A stretch of DNA of 64,000 nucleotides from Pseudoscleropodium purum (lineage: Eukaryota; Streptophyta; Bryopsida; Hypnales; Brachytheciaceae). Shown here in pieces: positions 1-13,184 of the stretch. Position 1 is the stretch's first letter. The number at the start of each line of letters is the position of its first letter. Below the pieces are notes generated by a model. That model saw nothing but the letters and a program-made list of their open reading frames with translations, searched no databases and was not told where the DNA came from. A program made the position numbers and the translations under genes. The stretch covers positions 16,492,001 to 16,556,000 of the forward strand of contig OZ017797.1 in NCBI GenBank assembly GCA_963969395.1, read 5' to 3'.

Positions 1-3000
1 ATGCATTGTATCAAAATCAAATGAAAAAATGAAGGTTTAAGCAATTGCAAGAAAACCACCTTTTCAATTCTTATAAAAAACACAATATTTTTAATAGTTG
101 ACAATATCCAATTCAATTTACTAACCAATACTACATTGTGGCTACAGTCAATTTTCTAAAACATTATACTAGTAATTACAATGCATACGATATAAATGAT
201 TTTTTATCACATAAAAACTTTTGAAAGTTCTCTGAATTTTTTCAACAAATAGTCAAGAATTTAATATAAAACTATCAACCTTATAAAATATTTTTTTTAA
301 AACTCAATTTTCAAAGAATTAGTCTTCGTTTTTCTTCTTTTACAAATTTAATGTAACCTTAAATTACATACATTTCAATAAATTTAGGTTAAATAGATAT
401 TTCCTTAAATTTTATTTTTGGTGTAGATTAATTTCAAAATGTCCCTTCAAAACTCATCTTGTGGATTTGTAGAATACTTTAAAAGGTGATAGAAAGAAAA
501 CCCAAGTAAGCCTTCCTTCAAATAATTTATTTGCAAATTTATAGACTATAATAAAATATTATCAATAATTACTAAATTGTTTTTAGATAGCGTGACAAAT
601 TATAAACATAAATTAATCACATGAGGCTTAACTATTTTAATACTATTATTATCACCACCAGAAGTTTATCATTTTAATTTTTTTTAAATTAATTCTTAAA
701 AGTAACACATATATTTCTAGTTTGATCTTTTATCAATGAAATTAAAAATACAATTAGAAGAGTGAAGCATCAAATATTAATAGCATATTAAAAGTTGTAT
801 AAAAACTAATAGTATCTTTCTATCACCAAATTGCATTTTTATGATAGTAAAATTAATGCAACAACAATAGCATGCAAGCCTAAAGCAACAAGCTTGTGAA
901 CCAGAGCCCCCCAAAACACGCCCCAAAATTAGGAAATTGAAAAAAAAAAATTGAAAATTTTGAAAAAATATATATATATTTCAAAAGAATCTATAAATAG
1001 AAGAAAACATACTACTTGTAGCAAGTTTTTGGACCTATGACTGCTATCCCTATAACCATGGACTTTTAAAAAAGAAATTTCTCCACCAATTGCATTTTCA
1101 ATTGAAAAAGACCTTCAAAGTTCAGTGCATACTTAAATATTTCATCCACTTCACTTTTGCTCCCTATACAATTACAAATTTTTTATAGAATAGAAAATAT
1201 ACAATTGTGCAATAATTTTTACAAAAACCACAATGGATATTATCCTTAGGGGTGTAGTGAGTGGTAGTAGTAGAAAACTACGTGCAAACAAATGATAGGG
1301 TGCCTAAAAAACATTTGAGATAAAAATTATAATTTGTTTTTTTTGTACTGTAGGGTACATAAATGTCATACCATGTCTTCAAACTACTATAGGGTATAGA
1401 AAAATAGGTTCATTTAGAAAAAAATTAGACTTAGGATACTCCCCTTTTTATTCTTTTTTTGGGCTAAAAGTATTAAATGTTGCTACCTTGTGAGCCGCGA
1501 GCAAGCAAATTCACCCAATACATTCACTTGTATAGATTTTGTACTAGAAACTCTCAAAATGCCATTATATAAGTGCATTAATGGTGTTTCAGGATTTTAC
1601 TGTAGATTATGAATCCCATTTACTAATTTCAATTGGAAAGGTGTTGAATTTCAATGGGGTCGGAAAAAAAATGGGGTGAAAAAAATTGCAATAGAAAGAG
1701 AAATTTATAATAAGATAGTATATGATATATTTATGGCATTTGAAAATTAAAAATAATGTATACCCCCTTTTTAATGACCCAAATTAGAAAATTATATAAT
1801 CATAGAGTACCAAAAAAATATTAGACAAAAAATAATACCCCCCTATAAATTAGTAGGTGTACGCACATATATTTTTATTTTTTTCATAGATTGCACCGCT
1901 CAAGGTATTACTTAGCCTCTACTACAACTACTCTAGATGAATTTTTTAACAGTTAGTTTAGTATAGGGAATGTGCCTACTAGCATAATTCAAAACCTCAC
2001 AAAATTCGGTTATAATTTCTAGGATTTCTCACAAATATACTCCAATTTAAAGGAGTGATTACTTCTAGGATGTACAATACAAATTAAAACTAGAAAATAT
2101 GGAAGATATCCTCCCAAAACATGAAATAAAAATGGAAGCTAAAAGAAAAGAAAATTTAATTCAAAAAATGGCAATATGAATACAGAGTGATGAAAAATAA
2201 AATGGAAAAATAATGAAAAGAAGAATGGAAAAAAATGGGAAAGAAAAGGATAGAGAGAAAAAAATTTGATTTCATAGTTATGTGTGCGTTGGGAGATAGC
2301 TACATCTTGAGTGTCATTCATTTCCCTTTACACTTCTGCATTGCATGGTTTCTATCAAAATTGAGTCAAATTTTTTAATTGCAATGAAGATTTTTGAAAG
2401 TGGTTTGTAAGTGACTTAAATTTTGAAAAACATAAACTTACATTTTTGGAAAATCAAAATGACCTAAATCCCCAATTATAGGTCCTTTATTCTTTCATCC
2501 ATTTAAAAAAATTTATGCATATGAACTTAGAAGCTTATAGGCTCACATGCTAGCAATCTTGAAATTAATATAATGTACAATTTAAACAACAATTTTACAC
2601 TTTATATGCAACTAATGAAACTATTGTAGTTTAGTAGAAAATGCCATTCCAGTTACAAATTACAAATCTTATTGTGTATAATAAGATGTCTATCATTTCT
2701 TTCATAAGTTTTTTCCTTGCAACATATATTCCCCCCTATCCTACTAAAAACCTCCAAATCAAGCACAATTTTTGTCCCACAAAAGCTCTATTTTATGATT
2801 TCGACTATTGAGTAAGCATTGGTTGTCTTGAATGACCTCATTGGGGCAAGTTGCAAACAATTAGGGAGCACCTCTTTCATAGCAAGCTTTGCTTTGCTCA
2901 TATGAAGCATGTTATACTTGTTGCTTCTTCAAACAATGATGTTGACTATGGATTTCAGAGGTGACCACTTTGGTGCTATCAAAATTGTTTATGAAAGAGG

Positions 3001-5953
3001 ACTACTTTATTTTGTTGTAGTCACTTAGGTTGGGATCAAATGTTTCTAGAATGCCATTGCTGCCAGCAACCTTTAAATCATTAGAAATGATGAGTTGGCA
3101 ACATTTACAGATGATGCTCAAATATGACACTTTCTACATTGATTTTGGATGCTTGAATAATGGTGCCAAAGCTGGAGATTTTACATAGATGTAGGAGATG
3201 ACTTTCTGTTTTTGAATACATGGATTATTGGCACAAAGACTAAAAATATAGTTAATCCCTCATGGTAAAGGTTTTTAGAGGTTATTAGTAGGACAAATTG
3301 AAAGAGTATCTTTGAAACAACAATCACCTTGTAAATTATAAAATTTTGATCTTAATTTGGCCCTTCTTGCAATTTTATTCTAGATTTATACTAAGTTTGT
3401 ATTCATCTTGAATTTTGGTTGAATGACAAGGCATGATTGCATGCAATCCAATGACATTGAATTATTTTCTTCTAACTTTATAGAGATTTTGGACCCATCT
3501 TTACAAATTCAAGATACAAAGTGGGAAAAAAGTGTAGCAATAAAATCTTTAGTTCCTTTTAGAAGATTTTGAAGAAATCATACATCTTTTCGTCCATTTT
3601 TACCTAAGGTTCTTTCTAGCCAAATAGCACTTGGATTATTGCGTTACAATTTGGTTTCTCCTAAGAGCACCACCAATGGTTCAATAGTAAACATAGGGCT
3701 ATTGTAATTTATATACAAAAGCAAATAAGTGAAAACTAGTGAAGCATATTGTGTAGATGGAAACAATGAATCACTCAAAGCAAATTAGGTAAAGAGGTAC
3801 TCTAAGCAGGTAGACCAAGAGCAAGTGAAGGACAAACAAGGAATCACTCAAAGAAAATTAGTTGAAGGGGTACTCTAAGAAGGTAGACCAAAAGTAAACA
3901 AGGGACAAACAAGGAATCATCAAAGCAAATTAGGTGAAGAGGTAATCTAAGTAGGTAAATCAAGAACAAGCAAGGGACAAACTTGACTATGAGAGAGAGT
4001 GAAGGTGATATTGTGAGGCAAGAATGACACATAATAGTGCCTAATAGGAGAAAATGTGGGCATGGGATGAAAAAACATAATTTTTTGTATTTCAAGTAAA
4101 TTGAAAGTTCCCCCTCATTGCAATACTTGCACCTTGCACTTGCTTTTCACTCCACTCTATCACATTTAAGAATCACATGCAAATCCCACTAATTGAAATT
4201 GAAAACTAAAACTTGTTCACAACTTCTAGACTACTAATCCATGAACATAATTCTGGCAATAAGATAATACAAGAGAAATGCAAACTAGTTTCAATGCCGT
4301 GGGAGGAAGAGTCCATCTAGCTATGCAACATTTGACTCAAGGTCAAAATTGGTGACATGGCCATAAAGGAGGTATATGCAATTTGACGAACTTGAGACAT
4401 AGAGGGATAGAATTTGGACATGCTTAGGTGATCTCACCCTAAGTCCTGGTGTCAAAGTTGAAAAAGGGTTTGGCAACACTAAGGGTTACGTACCCCTAAT
4501 GCACAATCCATTTGGTACTTTAATTTAAGATGCAATTTGCCATTTAGCTTCAAAGGCCCTTTAAACATTGAAATTGTTCCAAGGCCAATTGCCAAAGATT
4601 TTTTTTGGTAGCAATTTAGCTAATAATAGCTAGACAAATAACTATTGAAAGTAGTGATGTAGTTGGAAAAAACAACTAGTGTACCGGCCTTCAAGTTCAA
4701 AATCAAGCTCAATTTCCAATGCAACCAACACAAATTGGGTATTACATTTGGCTTGGGTAAGTTAAAAAATTATGAGTGGATTTGGTGAAATTTTGAAAAT
4801 ACTGTGAATTGTTTTTGAAGGAAAAATGATGAGTTGTTCTATACAAAATACCATTTTACATGTGTCCTTAATTCTCAACATATAAGGGCTTTCAAAATGT
4901 TTTGTACACTTGTAAAAATTGCCATAATCAGTTGTTTTTAAAATGCCAACGTGGCACCGTCCCATTGGCAACCCATCACCATTGCCATTACAAGTTGCAA
5001 CTCATAACCTTCTTTCCTTTACAACTAACACAAATGATTTTGGGTGAGAATTATAAAAACATAACTATTTAGGAATATATTCCAATCAATAATAATTCAT
5101 TCAATAAAATTTCAAAATTCATGAATTTCTTGATAAAAAAACTCTCCAAAAAAACTCTCATTTTCCTTACTAAAGAATCTTGAAGATTTTTGTATTTGTG
5201 TCAAAAGTTAATTTTCACCAATAAATTTGAATTGAATCTTACAAATGTCTAAATTTTATTCAAATTTTTTGAAAAATCATTTTATACAAGGAATGTCAAT
5301 TTCGCTAAAGTAGTGTGTTCTAGTGCCAAAATTGTGACATTAATTTTTTAGTGTAGTACTCCAGAGTACTTGTACCACAATATGTCCAAAGTTTGTTGAA
5401 AAAAATCTGATTTCTCAACTAGTTATGGCCAAATTTCTGAGGTGTATGAAAACTAATGAGAGCCACTATAAGTGTGTATTGTAGTTGACAAATTATCATT
5501 GTTATAACATTACTCCCCAATTATTGGAGTTCTATATTAAACTGAAAAAATGACCAAAATATAGGGCAGCAAAAGACTTGACTTGGGGGCAAACACCATA
5601 TCCAACATCAGCTGCAAGAAAGAGTCCTTTGAATTAAAGGGAGCTTCCATATGTATGTGAGCAAGTCCAAAACTAAAAGATCGCACGAAAATACAAGAAT
5701 CAGCTAAAGTCAGCAATGCTGCGACATACACAAGTTTTGCATCCATCCTCTCTGTTCTAGTGAATTCCCCTAATATTTCTAAGCTGGAACTAGTTAAACT
5801 ACTGTAACTACAATTCTAATTTAGCAGCAATGCTAGTTTCCAAGTCTTGCAACAACCGAATTTCTAAAATTCATCACCAACATCCACATGAGGTTAACAT
5901 TGAATTGTTTCCAAAAAAATTAAAAGTATCAGTTTGTGAGGAATGTTATTTCA
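1..5953. other. AT-rich intergenic DNA, no gene seen
   Basis: No reading frame in this stretch resembles a protein I recognise; the few open frames of 60-80 codons are low-complexity and AT-driven. I see no tRNA or rRNA. It holds one short tandem repeat, listed separately. The block just downstream of DGAT1 (from about 5.4 kb) shares phrases with other intergenic parts of the window, which points to old, decayed repeats. Confidence 0.6.
3768..3981. repeat. Tandem repeat, about 72 bp x 3
   Basis: Three consecutive copies begin with GAATCACTCAAAG or a close variant at 3768, 3841 and 3913, so the period is 72-73 bp. Each copy contains an AAATTAGGT-like block, a CTAAG..GGTAGACCAA block and ends in GGACAAAC. 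Copies differ at scattered positions and the third has small deletions, so the array is not recent. Confidence 0.8.
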
Positions 5954-6596
5954 TTAACCCCTAAATGCCCAAGGCCTGTTTCAAGTTTCTAGAAATTTGC
6001 TCTAAATTGAACAAAAAGCCAACATTTTAATAAGTTGTATCAATTTTTTTTGAATTGTAACCGTACAAATTCAAACTAGACATGTTCGGGATCACATAGG
6101 AAGAAAAAACATAATAATATCACTTATAAGTTGAAAGATTATAATGTTTGACCATGAGGGTGTTAAAACTATGAAAAATTTTCAATTCACTTTTCACAAG
6201 TCAAACTTAAAAAGTTGGTGACCAAAAAATTATGAGGTTTAAGGGCCTAATATGAATAACCCCAATCAATTCATGGCTTCTCAAAATCTACTCTACAATT
6301 TTTTTAAATGAGTTTTGAATGTGATTTTTCTTCAAGTCCTCGTGTATTTGAGGCTCATTACAAGAGCTCTCAACACTACAAGAAGTCAAGATTGCAATGG
6401 GTACCCTTGCACAAAACCTTGAATAGAAAAATCACTATCATTTATTATCAAGGTTGAATTTTTGATACTAAAACTATACTTCACAAAGAACTTTCCAAAA
6501 ATACAAACTACTAAAAATAACAACTTGGTTAGTTTTTATTCAACTTAAAAGTTTTGCAAACACCAGATTCTGGTGCCTTGGGCAGTTAGGGGTTAA
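5954..6596. mobile_element. TTAA-flanked MITE-like element at the DGAT1 3' end
   Basis: The left end reads TTAA then CCCCTAAATGCCCAAGG (from 5958). The right end, read on the other strand, is TTAA then CCCCTAACTGCCCAAGG (to 6592). The near-perfect terminal inverted repeats, the TTAA on both sides, the 635-bp length and the lack of any coding potential fit a non-autonomous DNA transposon. TTAA flanks and CCC-starting ends are typical of piggyBac-type elements; that assignment is inference. The right end lies about 36 bp beyond the DGAT1 stop codon, so it probably sits in or next to the DGAT1 3' UTR. A fragment related to its interior lies at 53838-53955. Confidence 0.7.
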
Positions 6597-6631
6597 AGTT
6601 AAAAACTGCACTAAAATATAATCTCCACTGC

Positions 6632-9600
6632 TCACGCACTTGGAAAGTTGTTGACAACATCATGATAGTAAAGGAGCAAGCACATAGGCTGCCCCACAAT
6701 GCAAAAAAAGAACCAAAAAACCATATTTCCAACCTGCAACCATCCATATCCAATCAACACATGTCATAACTCACTTAGCAAAACCATGATAACTAAACCT
6801 TGAAACTTATCCAACATATATGAATGTCCTAAAATTGCAAATGCAAGGAAGATGCCACTTTAATTAAAGATTTGCTTTGGTACACAGCTTCAGATGTAGG
6901 TGGCTTTATTTACCTCATGATCTATGATTATTAGACCTTCATTCAAAATTGGTAAGATTTAGGACTCTCTAACTGAACATCACAAATAATTAAGTATAAT
7001 GTACCAATATAATTTGCAAATTTGCAGATCACTATAAAACAACCTTAGAGTAAAGCCTCAGATGACAAGCACCTACCATTGAATTGTGGTAGCGCTTTTG
7101 CACCACATTTGTCAGATAAACCAATGGAAGCTGCAAAACAAGTTCCACATTAATAAGGATTTCTTAGCTTTGCACAAAAGAAAAGGGGTCAGCCCCCAGT
7201 GGTAGGGCCACTTAGCTAACTGGGATTACATTATAAATACCTGCAGTATCTAAGTTGTGCAGGTTAGCAAATGGATGCAAACACTCACAAACCAGCCTGT
7301 AATGAATGTATATTCATTTCCACCAATTAACTTAACTCTCTGACTTTAGACAAGATACTAACTGTGCCTACACCAATAGCTTGAAGTAAGAAATCTTCTC
7401 GCACTAACCAAGCAGCAACAGATAGCCAACTTCGAAGCCTAACTCCCCATTAATTACCATGCTGGTACACAATAGGTAATTTACCTTCCAACTACACCGT
7501 GTATTCTATTTAATGTCACCCATGTACCAATGTAACAGAAATAGTTTGCCATAGAGGACAAGATTCTTTATGTTGACTTGTTTGCTTTGAGACCACCATC
7601 AAGAAGCTTTTGAGTGAATAGTCACTCAAGCAACAAGTGGCCAAAGCCATATCCAAAACTCAAAAAAGTGGTGTCCATCGAATAGGTACACTAATACCAA
7701 TAGGTTCACAGTGCATCATACACCAAAAAAATAGTGTAACATACACTAAATAGAAGAAACGGTGTGGCTAGTGGGTCTTTACAACCAAGTTAGCAAATTG
7801 GCACTACTTGGTTGGTACAGGCATAGACCCAATAGATACAAACCTGCAATAGAATGCCAAGAAACGCCCAGCACCGTAGCATATGGCAAGGAACGCCAAT
7901 GGCAACCTAGCGCAGAAAAACAGAGTTGAAATGTTAGCACAACACAGGAACTCACTGGTCTTGTCTGCATAAATATAGTGCACTAGAATAGTATAACTAC
8001 CACCACATACTAGGAGCATAATGAAAGAAATAAAGGTCACGAGGCTCCAAAAAAGAACCATTAAGTAATCATTAAAACTTGCTAGTTTATCTGGAACTCT
8101 AAGCAATAAACTGATTCAGATAATAAAAAAGACAGGAACGCACCTCGTGAAACAAAGCAGAAATTACAAACACCAGTATCATCGCTGCTATCTATAGGTG
8201 CCCCAAAACCCAAACGCTGCATTGTGAGCAAAGCTGTTCCTTACAAAAATGAAAGCATCACTAGGCTATTTCATCTAAGAAGCACATGACGAGATTCTCC
8301 TCGACCTCAAATATGATGGCATGAAACCACACTAAGGAAGAAAAAGAGTGCTATATCGGCTATATATTTAGTTCACTAACTAATTCTAGACTACCGCATA
8401 TCATTACATGCAGACTATTATATTAAATCCTAGGCATCCTTCATATCCTTAAGAAATTTTTGGTCAAATAACTTTGAACTATGAATTCTAGACAATGATT
8501 TCGCCTAGAATTACTTCAATTCTAAGTTGGAATACACTGATTTATCCTATTAGTGCAAGTGACAATTATTTACCAGAGTCACAACACTTTAAATTAGTGC
8601 AGGCTGAAATATTGCTGTATTGTACTAAATTCCACAAAAAGAATTTATTGTAGTGACATCAATTTTGTGCCCTCACTAATAGGATACATCAGTGTAATCA
8701 AAGAGCAAAATCAGGTCGAGTAAATACCTTGGGTAAGCCAGCTCGTATAGAAGGAAAGTAAATGTGTCGAACCATCCACTTATGCACAGGCTAGAAACCA
8801 CACAAAGAAATCCATAAGCATGAGCATGGAAATGAGAGACTTTCTTTCAGAAAATAAATATGCGGAACAGGCTAGTCAGACCTTTACTCACTGCAAGAAC
8901 TTTAGTTCTCCAACTAATAGTAAGAGATTGAGAGTGCACATTACAATGAAATGAATACTGCATACTTGATTACACAAATTATCTAGACAGCAGAGTGAGT
9001 GGAAATAATTAAGGAGATCCCACTGTTAGGCATAGAACCTGAAAGCAAGAGTGAGAGGTCATGATATACGTACCATATTCCACATTCGCCAATACTGAAT
9101 AAGTGAAAAAGCGGTGCCATAATTAACAACAAAAAGTCAGTGAAAGATGACATGAACATTGAAAGAAGCAGATTTCTTTAGCATCACTAAATTATCTGCA
9201 ATGCAACACATAAACAGAAGCATAACAGAAATAGGGTTGGCTATGTCCACAGTTTTCTTATCTATCAGAAGAACTCCAATTGAGTCTCCAAATATGGAAA
9301 AATCGCCAAAATGATCAACGCCAAAAGCAACATTCACAGATTTCAAAAGCATAGCATTCACTACGTCATGATGTGGATCCACTTTAATGATAAAAGAGAT
9401 AGATCGCTTAACCTTTCAACAAAGTATCTCGCAAAACATTCATCTGGTTAACCAAGACAGTGATAAAAAGGTTCAAAACAATGGCCTTATACTGAAAGCC
9501 TGCAGAAAAAACAAAGTAACCTTCCCATAAGAGATGGTCAAAATGGATGAATTGATAGATTGAAGAGGCAATCTCTACCTCTTCGATTGTCTGAGCATTC

Positions 9601-12600
9601 CACCAGTCTTTGTAAAATTCTCTGTCTCCAAAGCGAAGTAGCTCAGCCACAATATTCAACCTATATAGGGCAATAATAGAGCAAAGATTAGACAAAGGAG
9701 ACACCCTTAAGAGTGCAGTCTAAAGAAAAACACCATATTCATAATGCCAAACTTGAATGGAAACCTGAAAACTACAACAAGTCACAGTTTATATGATGAG
9801 TCAAGCACCAAAGATGAGAAAAAAATTTACAGAAACTTCATCCATTTGTCCAATTATCCCATTTCATGCAGAAAGTAGTAGGCGTAGGGTGTTACATCCG
9901 TAAACATACCAAAGATGAAATAAGCAATAGAAAATGCAGAGCCAAACATAGAGAACTGGCATGGAAAGCTTCAAAATCCTTTCCACTGCATAAAGATAGT
10001 TGCCCTTGAGTGGATGTTGTGAGTTCAAAACAGTAGGATTTATGTACTGCAAGGAAAAACAAATACTTACGGTAAGTTTTGCACATGAGCAGTTCTTCAC
10101 GACTTTCAGATGGTTGTAATTTTCACTTGTTAACGGCATCTACCTAAGATATAACAGCCTGCCGACAAAGACACGAATTTTTGAATTGCATGCATGGCAT
10201 CACACCATTACGGATGCTAATAAACGACTATCCAATGAAGCAAGATTTCGAATGATGGTTTCAGCTGAAAATTCAACTTCTAAGAGGGAAGCTGTGCATT
10301 GCAAACTTCCTGACTGAACCCAAAGTCAAAGAAAATCTACAGGAAATAACTGCGAAAGGAGGCTTATCCTAATTCTGGCTCCAAAATGCAGAACCAACTG
10401 GACAGCAATCAGAGAAACTGTACCTGCTCAATAATAAAGCCCATCAAACCCAAAAACACAACCAATTTCCCCGCTTGCCGTAGCACCCAGCCTTTTCGAA
10501 CAGGGCCAGAACGGGGGTAGCTCAACTGACAATACAACAAATGATCAAACATTCAAACAGAGATCATAAAGAGAAATGGCGACTGTCAGAGAATATTCCT
10601 GTAACACATTCTTGAATGACAGAACAGACAAGATTTGATATAAAACCACGTGCAATCTAAAAGCAGCAAAGTTCCACATAATGCCAATAATGGAGCGTGA
10701 TTGGTATAATGTGACACTTCGCTATTCAATGCCAATGATTATGCCAATTATGCCAATCACGCTACACTGATAGGGTCTCTAACACGATAGCAATTCACCG
10801 CAATCAGATTGAACTCAGAGCAGCTACACTGCATACACAAACCTTATAATTCTCTCCAACCCTAAATCCCATTTTTACCTGCGTAAGGGTTAAATGAAAT
10901 ACCTGATAGCACAGAGTGGGAGCGAAAATGAAGTAGGCAATATTTTTAATTGAGAGGTTGTCTGGATACTCGACATTTTCTACATTCTGCAGTACCTCAA
11001 GCTGCAACAAATCCAACAATCCCGAAAATATCCACTTATTTTCATAATCTTAGGTGAGAAGGAAACCGAGAGTTGAAAATAGACAAGATCATGAAAGGTT
11101 CATAAATGACTAATAAATTCCAAGAAAATATATGAATTATGATTAATTACCTCCTCCCCGGCTCTAAGAATTTCTCGCAAGTCTTTGTTTACTTGAGCGT
11201 ACGACACGAGTTTCATCCACCCAGTCAGTGCAATGAGTATCAATATAAGACCTGGCAACAATGCTGAATGCACCCTGCTACCATCCAAACACGCTGTACT
11301 TTAGGAACACCAATCAATAAAACTTTGGACGGGCCAACTTCCGACAACCACCACCAACTCAGATGCAGAAGCGGCGAAAGGTTGAAGTTCACAGATATCA
11401 ATCGATTTTAACGATAAAATTCGATTGATCATATTATGAAAATAAATAGAATTGAAGAAAATAAAATCCCCATACGACCTATTCAAAATTGCATATAGGA
11501 CATGAACCCCAACTTGAGTGTCTTGGTCTTTTACTCCTTTAACAATTCAAACACGGTTGTGTACGACGAGGTAAAGTGTGATTACCTGTGAATCACATAT
11601 CCGGGATACAGAATTCCCAAGGTGCTGATGATGAGATGTAATACAAAAATGACCTAGACGTTACAAAAGAATGGCATCAGAAATCTATTTCCCAAGTAGT
11701 TGCAAACTTTCAAACAATGGGATTCACCAACACTGTAACAGCAATACCATGAGAGACCTGCATATAAAATTTGGTGAGATTCTCTTTATGTTCAAAAGGT
11801 CATGAAATAGTCTAATATTTTTAAAACTCATGTTAACAATTTCTCAAAAATAAGTACGAAAAAATGCGCTTGAATGGCTATCAATTCAAATTGAAGTACT
11901 TACCCCTTCTGAGACATTCGTTTGCACCTTCAATTTTTCCACTAACAACGCCGAGAGAGGAAACATGGGCAAACTCAAACTGCATAGAACATAAATGAGA
12001 GCCACCCGTCAAGCCACCGCACATTTCATTGTCGAGCTCTATCCTAATCCAAAAAATTCTCTAAAACCCTCAGAACTCAAGGGTCAGTTTTAATCATCTA
12101 TCTCAACATGTTCACTAACAAAGTATGTGTAGCAACACTTACCCGCACATTAGGAGTGGCCAATCGCGTGCACTTTTCGAACTGAACCAGAATCCGGATT
12201 TCATCAAAATTCCATACTGCCAAAACGAATATTCTTCGATTGGGATACGCATATTCTCCAATTTATGAAAGAAAATTTTAAAACATTCAGAACTACCATC
12301 GCAAACTGAACATCACTAACTCACCTTCATTAAATTCTCAATAATCAGTCGGCTGTTGACAGCAACCAAAACCACAATACAGAGATTGAACAGCCCGGCA
12401 TGACTCTACAACGGATCACCAAACAAACAATCACCATGAGTAAAAAATATTCGTCTGGAACTGCAATACCATACAATCATGCCCCTGCCAAATTGAGCAT
12501 TCTCTCATGGAAAATTCGGTCGGGTATGCAAAACCTTACGATAATCACGTCCCGGACAAATAAAGCATTCTCTAATGGAAAATTCGTCCGAAATGCAAAA

Positions 12601-13184
12601 CCTTACAGCAATCAAGCCCCTGCCAAATTGAGCATTCTCTAACAGAAAATTTGGCCTAACATGCAAAACCTTGCAATAATTACGCCCGTATCAACTTGAG
12701 CATTCTCTAATGATAAACCCGGTCGCATATGCAGAACCCTGCACTGATCACGCCCCCACCAAATTCGCAAGAACGGCACCCGAATTTGAAAAAAAAAACT
12801 CCAAAAATTCAAACCCATACCCAATTGCCAAAACCATATGAACAATTGGGATCTGACCTGATGGAAGATGGCGTCTGAACTCAGCGGGCTCTCCTTGTTC
12901 CGCCGGTGAGCAGGCGTCGAAGCGCGCTGTGTAATCCCCGGATTCCGACTCCCTTTCTGCACATGAGTGGAAGTCATAATCTCCTCCTTCCCCGCAGGCA
13001 CGGAGCCGTCCAACAAACTGTGGTTGCTGTCCACGGAATTGACGACGTGCGTGCTCTTCCGCTTGCGCAACATTCTGTTGTCGTTCTTGGGATCGTTGGG
13101 ATCGTGGGTCCTCGTCACGGTGCTGCTGCTGCTGCTACAATCGCTCTCTTGGTACTCGTCGCCCGAAGGCGCATCCGACTCCAT
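6632..13184 (-). CDS. DGAT1: Diacylglycerol O-acyltransferase 1 (DGAT1), 17 exons, complete
   Basis: Acyl-CoA:diacylglycerol acyltransferase of the MBOAT family, which catalyses the last step of triacylglycerol synthesis in the ER membrane. Exons (reverse order): 12858-13184, 12325-12405, 12143-12216, 11904-11979, 11728-11757, 11586-11653, 11151-11274, 10903-11001, 10424-10525, 9910-10046, 9579-9660, 9074-9094, 8728-8790, 8144-8191, 7844-7906, 7077-7130, 6632-6733. Every junction is GT/AG and in phase, giving 516 aa, the usual plant length. Motifs include [10 protein letters not shown] (end of exon 1), [12 protein letters not shown]-like [20 protein letters not shown] (about 388-394), YWRMWNM, HKWMVRH, FHE with the conserved MBOAT His (about 443) and a C-terminal GQPMC..LLYYHD. 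The first 109 residues are polar, Ser/Arg-rich and cytosolic, as in the family. The frame is open upstream to 13301 but with no ATG; the first ATG is at 13184. Exon 5 (30 nt) is the least certain. Confidence 0.96.
8533..8696. mobile_element. 164-bp MITE in DGAT1 intron 13
   Basis: The 23-bp ends at 8533-8555 and 8674-8696 are inverted copies differing at one position; both begin TACACTGAT. The interior is AT-rich and non-coding. The TA at each outer edge could be a TA target duplication of mariner/Stowaway type, although the CACTG terminus is not the classic Stowaway end. It lies wholly inside the intron between the PVHKWMVRH exon and the exon ending in FHE, so it does not change the protein. 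Confidence 0.75.
12482..12775. repeat. Minisatellite, about 68 bp x 4, in DGAT1 intron 1
   Basis: Repeat starts lie at 12482, 12551, 12617, 12685 and 12753 (last copy partial). The core contains CCAAATTGAGCATTCTCTAA, then a GAAAATTCGGTCG-like block and ATGCAAAACCTTAC. Copies are diverged, and a weaker older copy may lie at 12410-12480. The array fills most of the intron between exon 1 (ends 12858) and exon 2 (starts 12405). Confidence 0.8.
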
